Below, piece by piece: positions 32,662-40,535 of a stretch of 64,000 nucleotides of DNA; positions within the stretch are counted from its first letter, which is position 1, and the number at the start of each line of letters is the position of its first letter. Position numbers and translations under genes: made by a program. The stretch is from an uncultured Clostridia bacterium (lineage in GTDB: Bacteria > Bacillota > Clostridia > Christensenellales > CAG-138). The notes under the pieces are model-generated. The model was given only the letters and a program-made list of their open reading frames with translations. It did not search any database and was not told the DNA's origin. The stretch lies in contig CAMKES010000001.1 in NCBI GenBank assembly GCA_946411635.1, positions 215,696-279,695 on the forward strand. The letters run 5' to 3'.

Positions 32662-32684
32662 TTCAAATCCCGCCAATCGCACCA
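32662..32684 (+). repeat. attR core
   Basis: Exact second copy of the 23-base tRNA-Leu 3' end, starting TTCAAATCCCGCCAATCGCA. No tRNA precedes it, so it marks the right junction of the element. Confidence 0.95.
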
Positions 32685-32696
32685 CACGAAAACAAC

Positions 32697-32727
32697 GAAA
32701 AAAGCCCTAAATACGGGGCTTTTTCGT
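32697..32727 (+). terminator. Displaced native terminator of tRNA-Leu
   Basis: AAAAAAGCCC / GGGGCTTTTT hairpin with T-tail, 13 bases after attR. On an unoccupied chromosome it would lie directly behind tRNA-Leu, so it is probably the original terminator. Confidence 0.75.
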
Positions 32728-32753
32728 TTTCTGTTTATCTGGTTTTCTTTAAA

Positions 32754-32775
32754 TTGTGAGACCTTTGTGAGACCT
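32754..32775 (+). repeat. Third 11-bp tandem doublet, outside attR
   Basis: TTGTGAGACCT repeated twice head to tail. Same 11-base period as the arm-like doublets of the element, but different sequence. Confidence 0.5.
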
Positions 32776-32860
32776 TCGCTGAAAAACTGCATCAATTATG
32801 CCCGTAAAGGAGTGTTTCAAGCACCTTTACATTCTCATCATCAGCATTCTTCAAGGGGAA

Positions 32861-33067
32861 ATGGAAAAGAATGGATTTACTGACATCAATAAGTCAGATG
32901 GTGAATTCGAATACTCTGAAGGCATAAGCAATAGGAACGGCAGCTTTAACGTTTATTTTGATAAGAAAAAACAAAATTCAAAGAAAGTGTTAATCTTTCT
33001 TGCTGTTTTCTTCGGAATATGTATCATCGGTGTAATTATTGAAATCATTGTTTCTGGAAAAGTATAA
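32861..33067 (+). CDS. Small single-TM protein, unrecognised
   Basis: 68 residues: a polar N-terminal part (FTDINKSDGEFEYSEG) and a C-terminal TM (about 44-65) after a lysine cluster. ATG 32861 follows CAAGGGGAA closely; an in-frame ATG at 32798 gives a longer, less convincing N-terminus. AT-rich and isolated between attR and the restriction operon, with a terminator at 33111. It may be a remnant of an older insertion. Coding status is moderate. Confidence 0.45.
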   Translation: MEKNGFTDINKSDGEFEYSEGISNRNGSFNVYFDKKKQNSKKVLIFLAVFFGICIIGVIIEIIVSGKV

Positions 33068-33110
33068 GAATAGACAGCAAAAGTAGGGAGAGCATAGTCA
33101 AATAGCAAAG

Positions 33111-33134
33111 AAGACGGAGATTCCGTCTTTTTTG
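33111..33134 (+). terminator. Intrinsic terminator
   Basis: AAGACGGA / TCCGTCTT with a two-base loop and TTTTTTG tail, about 45 bases after the small TM protein gene. Confidence 0.8.
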
Positions 33135-33370
33135 TTTGAAATTCATTAGCTACATGCCATGTTTTTCGATTTTCCCGCTTCAGCGGTATTCTGATGTGCG
33201 TGAAGCATTCATGACGGTAATGTGCGGGATGGATGCGGGATTTGAAAGCATATAATGCGCGCAGGACAAGAACCGGGGAAATAACGGACATGATACTGGC
33301 AGGATTTGGACAGGATGAACAGCGCAATACTGCGCGGGGTAGCGCTGTTCTAACGTTGCTCGTTCAATGC

Positions 33371-33392
33371 GTGGACGCATGGTGGACGCATT
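33371..33392 (+). repeat. Fourth 11-bp tandem doublet
   Basis: GTGGACGCATG followed directly by GTGGACGCATT. Shares the GGAC core and 11-base period with the doublets flanking the element. Confidence 0.5.
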
Positions 33393-33478
33393 GATTTTAA
33401 ACACACGCATCTTTGTGTTGTACATACGTTCTTCAACATCGCTTTGAAGTACCGTGTAAGCGCTATTATGTACTGCTA

Positions 33479-33530
33479 TTTGCACTGTAGTTGCAGTAAT
33501 AAGTCAATGCAAGTTTGCACCGTGGTTGCA
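33479..33530 (+). repeat. Two 17-base repeats upstream of hsdM, operator-like
   Basis: TTTGCACTGTAGTTGCA (33479-33495) and TTTGCACCGTGGTTGCA (33514-33530), two mismatches, 35 bases apart; each is a partial TGCA palindrome. They lie 66-117 bases before the hsdM -35 box and could bind a regulator. Confidence 0.45.
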
Positions 33531-33595
33531 TTATATTGCATGATCACTATTTATGCTTTTTCATTGTGCAAGCACCACAAGCATACGGAAATCGC

Positions 33596-33624
33596 TTGAA
33601 AAGAAAGGCTCTGTACGGTATAAT
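33596..33624 (+). promoter_or_regulatory. Promoter of the hsd operon
   Basis: TTGAAA (33596-33601), 17-base spacer, TATAAT (33619-33624), about 32 bases before ATG 33657. Confidence 0.8.
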
Positions 33625-33656
33625 AAAATATCGAATTATAGGCGGAGGGGCAAAAG

Positions 33657-35231
33657 ATGGCGGACACAAAGAAAGAGCAGGAACGCGAAGAACTGCATCG
33701 CGCGATATGGGCGATCGCGGACGAGCTCAGAGGCTCGGTGGACGGCTGGGACTTCAAGAACTATGTCCTGGGCACCATGTTCTATCGCTACATTTCCGAG
33801 AACCTGACGGGCTACATCAACGAGGGTGAACACGCGGCAGGCAATCAGTCTTTCGACTATGCCAAAATGTCCGACGCGGCTGCGGAAGAAGCGCGTGAAG
33901 GACTGATCCAGGAGAAAGGCTTCTTCATTCTGCCTTCCGAACTGTTCTGCAACGTCCGTGCCCGCGCGCCGAGAGATGAAAACCTGAATGAAACGCTGGA
34001 ACGCGTGTTCAATCATATCGAGGATTCCGCCAAAGGCAGCGATTCCGAAAACAGCTTTGCCGGCCTGTTCGACGATTTCGACGTCAACAGCAACAAGCTC
34101 GGTCCCACGGTGGCCAAGCGCAACGAGCGCCTCACCAAGCTCCTCGACGGCATCGGGAACATGAACCTCGGCGACGTCAAAACCCATGACATCGACGCCT
34201 TCGGTGACGCCTACGAATATCTGATGACGATGTATGCGAGCAACGCGGGCAAGTCCGGCGGCGAGTTCTTCACCCCTGCGGATATCTCCGAACTGCTGAC
34301 TCGCATCGGTACCGTCGGCAAGACGGAAGTCAACAAGGTGTACGATCCCGCCTGCGGTTCCGGCTCGCTGCTGCTGAAAGCCGAGAAGATTCTCGGCCGT
34401 GACGGCGTGCGCGTGGGCTTCTTCGGGCAGGAGATCAACATCACCACCTACAACCTCTGCCGCATCAACATGTTTCTCCACGATATCGGCTTCGACAAGT
34501 TCGATATCGCCTGTGACGACACGCTGACGGCTCCGGCGCACTGGGACGACGAACCCTTTGAGCTGATCGTCAGTAATCCCCCGTACTCGATCAAATGGGC
34601 GGGCGACACCAATCCGCTGCTGATCAACGATCCGCGCTTTGCCCCGGCCGGTGTATTGGCGCCCAAGGGCAACGCCGACTTCGCCTTTATCATGCATTCC
34701 CTTTCCTGGCTCGCGCCGAACGGCACGGCGGCCATCGTCTGCTTCCCGGGCATCATGTATCGGGGCGGGGCGGAACAGAAGATCCGTAAGTACCTGATCG
34801 ACAACAACTTTATCGACTGCGTGATCCAGCTTCCCAGCAACCTGTTCTTCGGCACGTCCATCGCTACCTGCATCATGGTATTGAAGCGCGGCAAGCCGGA
34901 CGGCAAGGTGCTGTTCATCGACGCCACAAAGGAGTGCGTCAAAGTCGTCAAGAACAACAAGCTCACCCAGGCGAATATGGATCGCATCGTGGACACCTTC
35001 GCGAATCGTTCGGAGATCGAACACTTTGCACATCTGGCGTCCTATGACGAGATCGTGGAGAACGATTACAATCTGTCCGTTTCCACCTACGTCGAAGCGG
35101 AGGATACCCGCGAGAAGGTGGATATTCAAAAGCTCAACGCCGAGATCCGGGAGATCGTGGCGCGGGAGGCGGTTCTCCGTGCGGAGATCGACAAGATCAT
35201 TGCGGAGATCGAGGGAGGCACAGACGCATGA
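33657..35231 (+). CDS. hsdM: Type I restriction-modification methyltransferase subunit
   Basis: The adenine-N6 DNA methyltransferase subunit of a type I R-M complex, 524 residues. The N-terminal HsdM_N helical domain (RAIWAIADELRGSVDGWDFKNYVLG) is followed by the SAM-binding motif DPACGSG starting at D230 and the catalytic NPPY starting at N307. The C-terminal helix (residues about 480-520) probably contacts HsdS. RBS GGAGGGG precedes ATG 33657. The stop overlaps the hsdS start (ATGA). High GC compared with the target-recognition parts of hsdS. It resembles the EcoR124 (type IC) subunit. Confidence 0.96.
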   Translation: MADTKKEQEREELHRAIWAIADELRGSVDGWDFKNYVLGTMFYRYISENLTGYINEGEHAAGNQSFDYAKMSDAAAEEAREGLIQEKGFFILPSELFCNVRARAPRDENLNETLERVFNHIEDSAKGSDSENSFAGLFDDFDVNSNKLGPTVAKRNERLTKLLDGIGNMNLGDVKTHDIDAFGDAYEYLMTMYASNAGKSGGEFFTPADISELLTRIGTVGKTEVNKVYDPACGSGSLLLKAEKILGRDGVRVGFFGQEINITTYNLCRINMFLHDIGFDKFDIACDDTLTAPAHWDDEPFELIVSNPPYSIKWAGDTNPLLINDPRFAPAGVLAPKGNADFAFIMHSLSWLAPNGTAAIVCFPGIMYRGGAEQKIRKYLIDNNFIDCVIQLPSNLFFGTSIATCIMVLKRGKPDGKVLFIDATKECVKVVKNNKLTQANMDRIVDTFANRSEIEHFAHLASYDEIVENDYNLSVSTYVEAEDTREKVDIQKLNAEIREIVAREAVLRAEIDKIIAEIEGGTDA

Positions 35232-36430
35232 GCCGGCTCGATGATCTGATCAAGGAATACTGCCCGGATGGGGTGGAGTTTACTTCTATGGGTAGTCTTA
35301 TGACTCGCGTTCGAGAGCGGGGAAAAGATGATCCAAGTGTATCTCAAGTCTATTCTGTTAGTAATACACTTGGCATGGTTTGTGCGGAAGAATACCGAGA
35401 CAATACAATTCATAGTGAGGATACTTCCAATTATACGGTTGTTCGAGAAGGAATGGTTGCTTATAATCCTTCGAGGCTGAACATTGGATCAATTGCAATG
35501 TTGAAAACAGGAGCCCCAGGATTGGTTAGCCCGATGTATGTCGTTTTCAGCATCGATGAGAAGAGAATAACAAGGGAATACTTTGATTATGTAATGCATT
35601 CGCCTTATATTGCAAATAAAGTCGATTCGTTCAAAGAAGAGGGGGCACGATTCCGATTTGATTATTCTCGATGGAATTGGATCATGATTCAAGTCCCGCC
35701 GATTCCGGTGCAAAAAGAAATTGTCCGCATATTGGACAATTTCACGGAGCTTACAGCGGAGCTTACAGCGGAGCTTACAGCGAGAAAGAAGCAGTATGAG
35801 TATTACAGAAATGATTTGTTCGATAACATTGGTTGCGAGCAATTCCAGATTTTGCAGATAGCTGATACCAATATTGGTTTGGCTACGTCAGTAACTAAGC
35901 ATAAACGGGAAAGCGGAGTGCTTTTGTTGCATAATTCCGACATTCAGCAGAATGCAATTGTGCTAAAAAACGTTGAATATGTTTCTGAGGAATTTGCAGC
36001 AAAGAACTGGAAGAAGATTCTCCAGGAAAACGATATTATTACTGTACACACGGGAGATGTTGGTACATCAGCAGTAATAAAGGGCGAATATGTTGGGACT
36101 ATCGGGTTTACCACGATCACAACGCGGATAAAAGATACTTCTTTTGTTATACCAGAGTATCTGTGTCATTATCTTAATTCGCAGAGATGCAAAGCGGATA
36201 TAGCTTCAATGACAATCAGCGATAGAAACAATCTGAATCAAAGCAGCTTTGAAAAGCTCGTTGTTCCAATTCCTTCGATTGATAAGCAGAAAAAGATTGT
36301 TGCTATACTGGATCGCTTCGATAAGATCTGCAACGATATCTCTTCCGGCCTTCCGGCAGAGATCGAAGCACGGCAGAAGCAGTACGAATACTACCGTGAC
36401 AAGCTGCTGACGTTTAAGGGACTTGCATAG
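35228..36430 (+). CDS. hsdS: Type I specificity subunit with TAEL repeats
   Basis: The DNA-recognition subunit, 400 residues, with two target recognition domains (about 1-155 and 205-355). Each is followed by a conserved helical spacer. The first spacer contains TELTAELTAELTAR (173-186), encoded by three perfect 12-bp units, then KKQYEYYRNDLF; the second ends with EARQKQYEYYRDKLL. In EcoR124 and its derivative, two versus three TAEL units change the non-specific gap in the recognition sequence. The domains themselves are AT-rich compared with hsdM and hsdR, typical of exchanged recognition modules. The recognised sequence cannot be predicted here. Confidence 0.95.
   Translation: MSRLDDLIKEYCPDGVEFTSMGSLMTRVRERGKDDPSVSQVYSVSNTLGMVCAEEYRDNTIHSEDTSNYTVVREGMVAYNPSRLNIGSIAMLKTGAPGLVSPMYVVFSIDEKRITREYFDYVMHSPYIANKVDSFKEEGARFRFDYSRWNWIMIQVPPIPVQKEIVRILDNFTELTAELTAELTARKKQYEYYRNDLFDNIGCEQFQILQIADTNIGLATSVTKHKRESGVLLLHNSDIQQNAIVLKNVEYVSEEFAAKNWKKILQENDIITVHTGDVGTSAVIKGEYVGTIGFTTITTRIKDTSFVIPEYLCHYLNSQRCKADIASMTISDRNNLNQSSFEKLVVPIPSIDKQKKIVAILDRFDKICNDISSGLPAEIEARQKQYEYYRDKLLTFKGLA
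35747..35782 (+). repeat. Three tandem 12-bp units encoding TAEL in hsdS
   Basis: GAGCTTACAGCG occurs three times without mismatch. Slippage would keep the frame and alter the spacer length of the specificity subunit. Confidence 0.95.
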
Positions 36431-36472
36431 AAGATAAGAATCTACAATCGAAAAGAAAGAGGCAATAATACA

Positions 36473-36934
36473 ATGATTCCAATCATCATTTCTGGTGTAG
36501 CTGTGATTATCAGTTTATTATCTTTAATCGAAACAATCAAAAATCGAAAAGTCCAAGGGAAACGCAATTCGATTCAATATCAACTTGAAAGATGCAACGA
36601 AGCTTTAGGGCTCATAATGTTCAATAATATGGGATTGGACTCAGCACTCGAGGCGTTCAAGCAACTGTACGCATGCAAACAGGTATTAGATAAGAATTTG
36701 CTGAGTTTAAAGCCGGATCAATTGAAACCCTTGCTGGAAGAATTGAAAACCGTAGAAGATGACTATGCCAAAGTATCAGGGAAAAAGTTGGGACACTATA
36801 GTAGTAACTTGACAACTACACAAGACTTATATGACAAAAAGGATTTTCCTGAAGAACTATCATCACTATATTGGAAAGTGCATGATTTATCCTTGAAAAG
36901 GCAATGTGAATTGCTGGACAAAATGGGTAAGTAA
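36473..36934 (+). CDS. AT-rich membrane-anchored protein inside the hsd operon
   Basis: A 153-residue protein I cannot assign. A hydrophobic N-terminal anchor (3-21) is followed by a basic stretch and an all-helical soluble part (YQLERCNEALGLIMFNN, LKPLLEELKTVEDDYAKVSG). It sits between hsdS and hsdR, 42 bases after hsdS and five bases before hsdR, on the same strand. Its AT content is much higher than hsdM or hsdR, suggesting separate acquisition. It could be an accessory defence gene carried inside the R-M operon. No catalytic motif is visible. Confidence 0.7.
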   Translation: MIPIIISGVAVIISLLSLIETIKNRKVQGKRNSIQYQLERCNEALGLIMFNNMGLDSALEAFKQLYACKQVLDKNLLSLKPDQLKPLLEELKTVEDDYAKVSGKKLGHYSSNLTTTQDLYDKKDFPEELSSLYWKVHDLSLKRQCELLDKMGK

Positions 36935-36939
36935 AGAAA

Positions 36940-39900
36940 ATGTCATACTTCAACATCGTCGCGCAGACAACCGAAAACACCGTCGTAACGGAGTACGAAC
37001 CTGTTAAGAAGCGCTCGGACAGCTATCAGAGCGAGGCGCAGCTTGAACGGGAGTTTATTCGCATGCTCACGGAGCAGGGGTATGAGGACAAGCCGATCCA
37101 TTCGGAAACGGAACTGATCGCAAACCTCCGTGTGCAGCTCGAAAAACTGAACAGCTATCAGTTCTCGGATTCTGAGTGGGATCGGTTCCTTAAGAATTCG
37201 ATCGCGAACCCGAACGAGCATATCGTGGAAAAAACGCGCAAGATCCAGGAAGACAACGTGCAGGTGCTCAAGCGCGACGACGGTACCAGCAAAAACATCA
37301 CCCTGATCGATAAGAAGAATGTCCACAACAACTTTCTGCAGGTGATCAACCAGTATCAGGTGACGCAGGAGGAAGGCGCGCGCCACGTCAACCGCTATGA
37401 CGTGACGATCCTTGTAAACGGCCTGCCTCTGATCCACGTCGAGCTGAAGCGGCGCGGTGTACCGATCAGGGAGGCGTTCAACCAGATCAACCGGTATCAG
37501 CGGGATTCGTTCTGGGCGGGCAGCGGACTGTTCGAATACGTGCAGATCTTTGTCATCAGCAACGGCACGAATACGAAGTATTACTCCAACTCGACTCGCT
37601 ATAACGCGATCAAGGAAGCGGATTCGCCTAGAGCCAAGAAGGAAAAGACGTCGAACAGCTTTGAGTTCACATCCTTCTGGGCGGACGCCAACAACCGGAT
37701 CATCCCGGATCTGATCGACTTTACGCGCACGTTCTTTGCGCGGCATACGATTCTGAACCTGCTGACGAAGTATTGCATCTTTACTTCCGAGAATATGCTG
37801 CTCGTCATGCGCCCGTATCAGATCACGGCGACGGAGCGCATCCTGAACCGGATCGACATCGCCACCAACTACAAGAAATACGGCACCATCGCCGGCGGCG
37901 GGTACATCTGGCACACTACGGGTTCCGGCAAGACGCTGACGTCGTTCAAAACGGCGCGGCTTGCTTCCCGCCTGCCGTATATCGACAAGGTTCTCTTTGT
38001 CGTCGATCGCAAGGATCTGGATTACCAGACGATGAAGGAGTACGATCGCTTTGAAAAGGGCGCGGCAAACAGCAACACGTCCACGGCGATCCTGAAGAAG
38101 CAGCTCGAAAATCCCGAATGCAAGATCATCATCACCACGGCGCAGAAGCTGTCGATCTTCATCGATAAGAATCCCGGACATCCGGTGTATCAGCAGCATG
38201 TCGTCATCATCTTCGACGAATGTCATCGCGGACAGTTCGGCGAGATGCACGCCGCTGTCGTCAAGAACTTCAAAAAGTACCATATCTTCGGCTTCACCGG
38301 CACGCCGATCTTTGCCGCGAATGCGCTGAAGAATAAGGATGCCATGTGGAAGACAACCGAGCAGGTGTTCGGCGATCAGCTTCATACCTACACGATCGTC
38401 GACGCCATCAACGACAAAAACGTGCTTCCGTTCCGCGTGGACTACATCAAGACGATGGATTCCGATGACAGCATCGTGGACGAGAAGGTATGGGATATCG
38501 ATCGCGAAAAGGCGTACATGGCGCCGGAGCGCATCAGACTCGTCACCGACTACATCCTGAATCACTTTGATCAGAAGACGTATCGCGGCAGCCGCACCTA
38601 TGACTACAACGTGCTGACGAATATCGCGGACGTGGCGTCTGCGGACAGAGGCGTTGTGGAGGAGATCAAGCGTAAGCAGCGGATCAGCGGTTTCAACGCG
38701 ATCTTCTGCGTCGCTTCCATCCCCGCCGCAAAGCTGTATTACGAAGAGTTCAAAAAGCAGATGGAGGCCGATCCAACGAAGAAGCTGCGTATCGCAACGA
38801 TCTTCAGCTACGCCGCCAACGAGGCGGAAGTGGACGGGATACTCGGCGAGGAGAATTCGGAGAGTACGTCCGCACTCGATAAGACAGCGCGCGACTTCCT
38901 GGATGAGGCGATCAAGGATTACAACGATACGTTCCATACGAACTACTCGACGGACGGCGACAAGTTCCAGAACTACTATAAGGATGTGTCGCTCCGGATG
39001 AAGAACAAGGAGCTGGATCTTCTGATCGTTGTCAGCATGTTCCTGACGGGCTTCGACGCCACCACGCTGAACACGCTGTGGGTGGACAAGAACCTGCGGA
39101 TGCACGGGCTCATTCAGGCGTTCAGCCGGACGAACCGTATCCTGAACAGCATCAAGACGTTCGGCAACATCGTTTGCTTCCGCAATCTCCAAAAGAAGGT
39201 GGACGAAGCGATCGCGTTGTTCGGCGACAAGGACGCCGGCGGCATTGTGCTGCTCAAACGGTTTGAGGATTATTATTACGGCTATAAGGACGACGACGGC
39301 AAGGAGCATCCGGGTTACGTCGGCATGATCGACGATCTTGTTACGAAGTTCCCGCTTTCCGAACCGCAGATCATCGGCGAGCAGGCGCAAAAGAACTTTA
39401 TACGCCTTTTCGGCGCCATTCTTCGTATGCGTAATCTGCTGCTGTCATTCGATGATTTCGCAGGGAAGGAGATCCTTTCCGAGCGCGATCTGCAGGACTA
39501 CCTCAGTCGGTATCAGGATCTGTGGCCGCTGCCGAAGCCGGCAGGAGGAGAGAAGGAAGATATCTCCGACGACATCGTCTACGAGATCGAACTGATCCGT
39601 CAGATCGAGATCAACATCGATTACATCCTGCTGCTTGTCAAGAAATACCACGACGGCAATTGCGTTGACAAGGAGATCCTTGTTTCGATCCGGAAGGCTG
39701 TCGATGCGTCGCCGGAGCTTCGCAGCAAGAAACAGTTGATCGAAACATTCATTGCAGGCATCAACAACGTGGATGATGTGCTCACCGAATGGAGAAGTTT
39801 CATAGCGGAGGAGAAAGAAAAGCAGCTTGTTCAGATCATTCAGGAAGAGAAGTTGAACGAAGAGGCCACCCGGAAGTTTATTTCCGACTCTCTGCGGAAC

Positions 39901-40044
39901 GGTGAAGTGAAAACATCCGGAACGGATATCGACAAGCTCATGCCTCCGACGTCCCGCTTCGGCGGCGGCAACCGTGCAGCCAAGAAGCAGACGATCATCG
40001 AAAAGCTGAAAGCCTTCTTCGAACGATTCTTCGGGATCGCTTAA
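36940..40044 (+). CDS. hsdR: Type I restriction endonuclease subunit
   Basis: The ATP-dependent translocase/nuclease subunit, 1034 residues, close in size and order to EcoR124I HsdR. The N-terminal RecB-like nuclease has YDVTILVNG then VELKRRG with E168 and K170 of the PD-ExK site. The SF2 motor has Walker A HTTGSGKT (325-332), DECH from D426 and GFTGTPIF. The second RecA domain has VSMFLTGFDA and QAFSRTNR. A helical C-terminal domain follows. ATG 36940 follows AAGTAAAGAAA, a weak RBS. This subunit cleaves unmethylated DNA after HsdM/HsdS recognition. Confidence 0.95.
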   Translation: MSYFNIVAQTTENTVVTEYEPVKKRSDSYQSEAQLEREFIRMLTEQGYEDKPIHSETELIANLRVQLEKLNSYQFSDSEWDRFLKNSIANPNEHIVEKTRKIQEDNVQVLKRDDGTSKNITLIDKKNVHNNFLQVINQYQVTQEEGARHVNRYDVTILVNGLPLIHVELKRRGVPIREAFNQINRYQRDSFWAGSGLFEYVQIFVISNGTNTKYYSNSTRYNAIKEADSPRAKKEKTSNSFEFTSFWADANNRIIPDLIDFTRTFFARHTILNLLTKYCIFTSENMLLVMRPYQITATERILNRIDIATNYKKYGTIAGGGYIWHTTGSGKTLTSFKTARLASRLPYIDKVLFVVDRKDLDYQTMKEYDRFEKGAANSNTSTAILKKQLENPECKIIITTAQKLSIFIDKNPGHPVYQQHVVIIFDECHRGQFGEMHAAVVKNFKKYHIFGFTGTPIFAANALKNKDAMWKTTEQVFGDQLHTYTIVDAINDKNVLPFRVDYIKTMDSDDSIVDEKVWDIDREKAYMAPERIRLVTDYILNHFDQKTYRGSRTYDYNVLTNIADVASADRGVVEEIKRKQRISGFNAIFCVASIPAAKLYYEEFKKQMEADPTKKLRIATIFSYAANEAEVDGILGEENSESTSALDKTARDFLDEAIKDYNDTFHTNYSTDGDKFQNYYKDVSLRMKNKELDLLIVVSMFLTGFDATTLNTLWVDKNLRMHGLIQAFSRTNRILNSIKTFGNIVCFRNLQKKVDEAIALFGDKDAGGIVLLKRFEDYYYGYKDDDGKEHPGYVGMIDDLVTKFPLSEPQIIGEQAQKNFIRLFGAILRMRNLLLSFDDFAGKEILSERDLQDYLSRYQDLWPLPKPAGGEKEDISDDIVYEIELIRQIEINIDYILLLVKKYHDGNCVDKEILVSIRKAVDASPELRSKKQLIETFIAGINNVDDVLTEWRSFIAEEKEKQLVQIIQEEKLNEEATRKFISDSLRNGEVKTSGTDIDKLMPPTSRFGGGNRAAKKQTIIEKLKAFFERFFGIA

Positions 40045-40189
40045 TTGAGACTTAGCGCGAACGATATGACCAGAAAAGAGCATTTATCAAATAGATAATG
40101 GAAGGGTTCTTCAAAGAAAAGGGATTAGTCGCTAATAGGTATTATGTCATTGTGGGCATGAACAGAAAAAAAGGCTAGGAAGTTTTATT

Positions 40190-40363
40190 ATGAACGGACA
40201 GCAGAAAAGCATCATTTCAGTTCTATCAAAAGAAGAAGCACGTGTTCTTCAAAATGTACGAGTTAATGGTACTGGGATCATTAAAAATGATGCTGAAGTC
40301 AATTTGTTGACTCAAGGGATGCTGAAAGTCAGTGAAACAACATTTGCCTTGCATCTGATCTGA
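40190..40363 (+). pseudogene. Short ORF, probably decayed gene
   Basis: A 57-codon ORF (MNGQQKSIISVLSKEEARVL start) with a weak AGGA site 11 bases upstream. Near its end the reading frame appears broken: reading on in the +1 frame from about 40349 gives DLIPIDRKNWYVPAWCI before a stop, which looks like natural protein. I do not recognise it. The interval 40045-40476 holds nothing else I can support. Confidence 0.4.
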
Positions 40364-40476
40364 TTCCAATCGACCGCAAGAACTGGTATGTTCCCGCTTG
40401 GTGTATTTGAAATGGGATCAATCACAGGATAATCAAACGGGAACGAAAAAAATGAGCAAGAACAACCCAATTATCA

Positions 40477-40511
40477 TTGCATGGTTATTACATCTGTGAT
40501 ACAATAATAAC
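40477..40511 (+). promoter_or_regulatory. Promoter with palindromic operator before the RHH gene
   Basis: TTGCAT (40477-40482), 17-base spacer, TACAAT (40500-40505) with a TG extension. GTTATTA (40484-40490) and TAATAAC (40505-40511) form an inverted repeat across the -10. A second pair, TGTGAT (40495-40500) and ATCACA (40513-40518), overlaps it. This suits autorepression by the ribbon-helix-helix protein that follows. Confidence 0.65.
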
Positions 40512-40535
40512 AATCACATAATAGGAGAATTGGAT

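Larger units (their letters stand above)
27356..32684. mobile_element. 5.3-kb integrative element in tRNA-Leu, phage-satellite-like
   Basis: The element is bounded by an exact 23-bp direct repeat of the tRNA-Leu 3' end. It is visibly richer in AT than the flanking core. Contents in order: a left non-coding end with repeats, promoter and attenuator-like hairpin; an HTH protein; an excisionase-like protein; an acidic protein; a RepA/RecA-like ATPase; a TerS-like protein; a divergent XRE repressor; a tyrosine integrase; and a small helical protein next to attR. There are no conjugation or capsid genes. Integrase, excisionase, repressor, replication ATPase and a lone terminase small subunit are the hallmark gene set of phage-inducible chromosomal islands. 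A small non-phage integrative element remains possible. Confidence 0.85.
33068..33595. other. Non-coding stretch between small ORF and hsdM
   Basis: No convincing gene. It holds a terminator (33111-33134), an imperfect palindrome GAACAGCGC...GCGCTGTTC (33318-33352), an 11-bp tandem doublet (GTGGACGCATG then GTGGACGCATT, 33371-33392) and two copies of a TGCA-rich repeat before the hsdM promoter. It looks like the decayed end of an earlier integration. Confidence 0.5.

Noticed and set aside
33235..33246. Inverted 12-base match to the tRNA-Leu att core (GCGGGATTTGAA)
   Set aside because: This string is the generic T-arm sequence of many tRNAs and may be chance; too short to call an att relic.
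33318..33352. Imperfect palindrome GAACAGCGC...GCGCTGTTC considered as a terminator or origin
   Set aside because: No T-run follows, the loop is 17 bases and no gene context supports a role.
36943..39390. 815-codon minus-strand ORF over hsdR
   Set aside because: Composition typical of reverse-frame reading of a GC-rich gene; HsdR motifs are on the plus strand.
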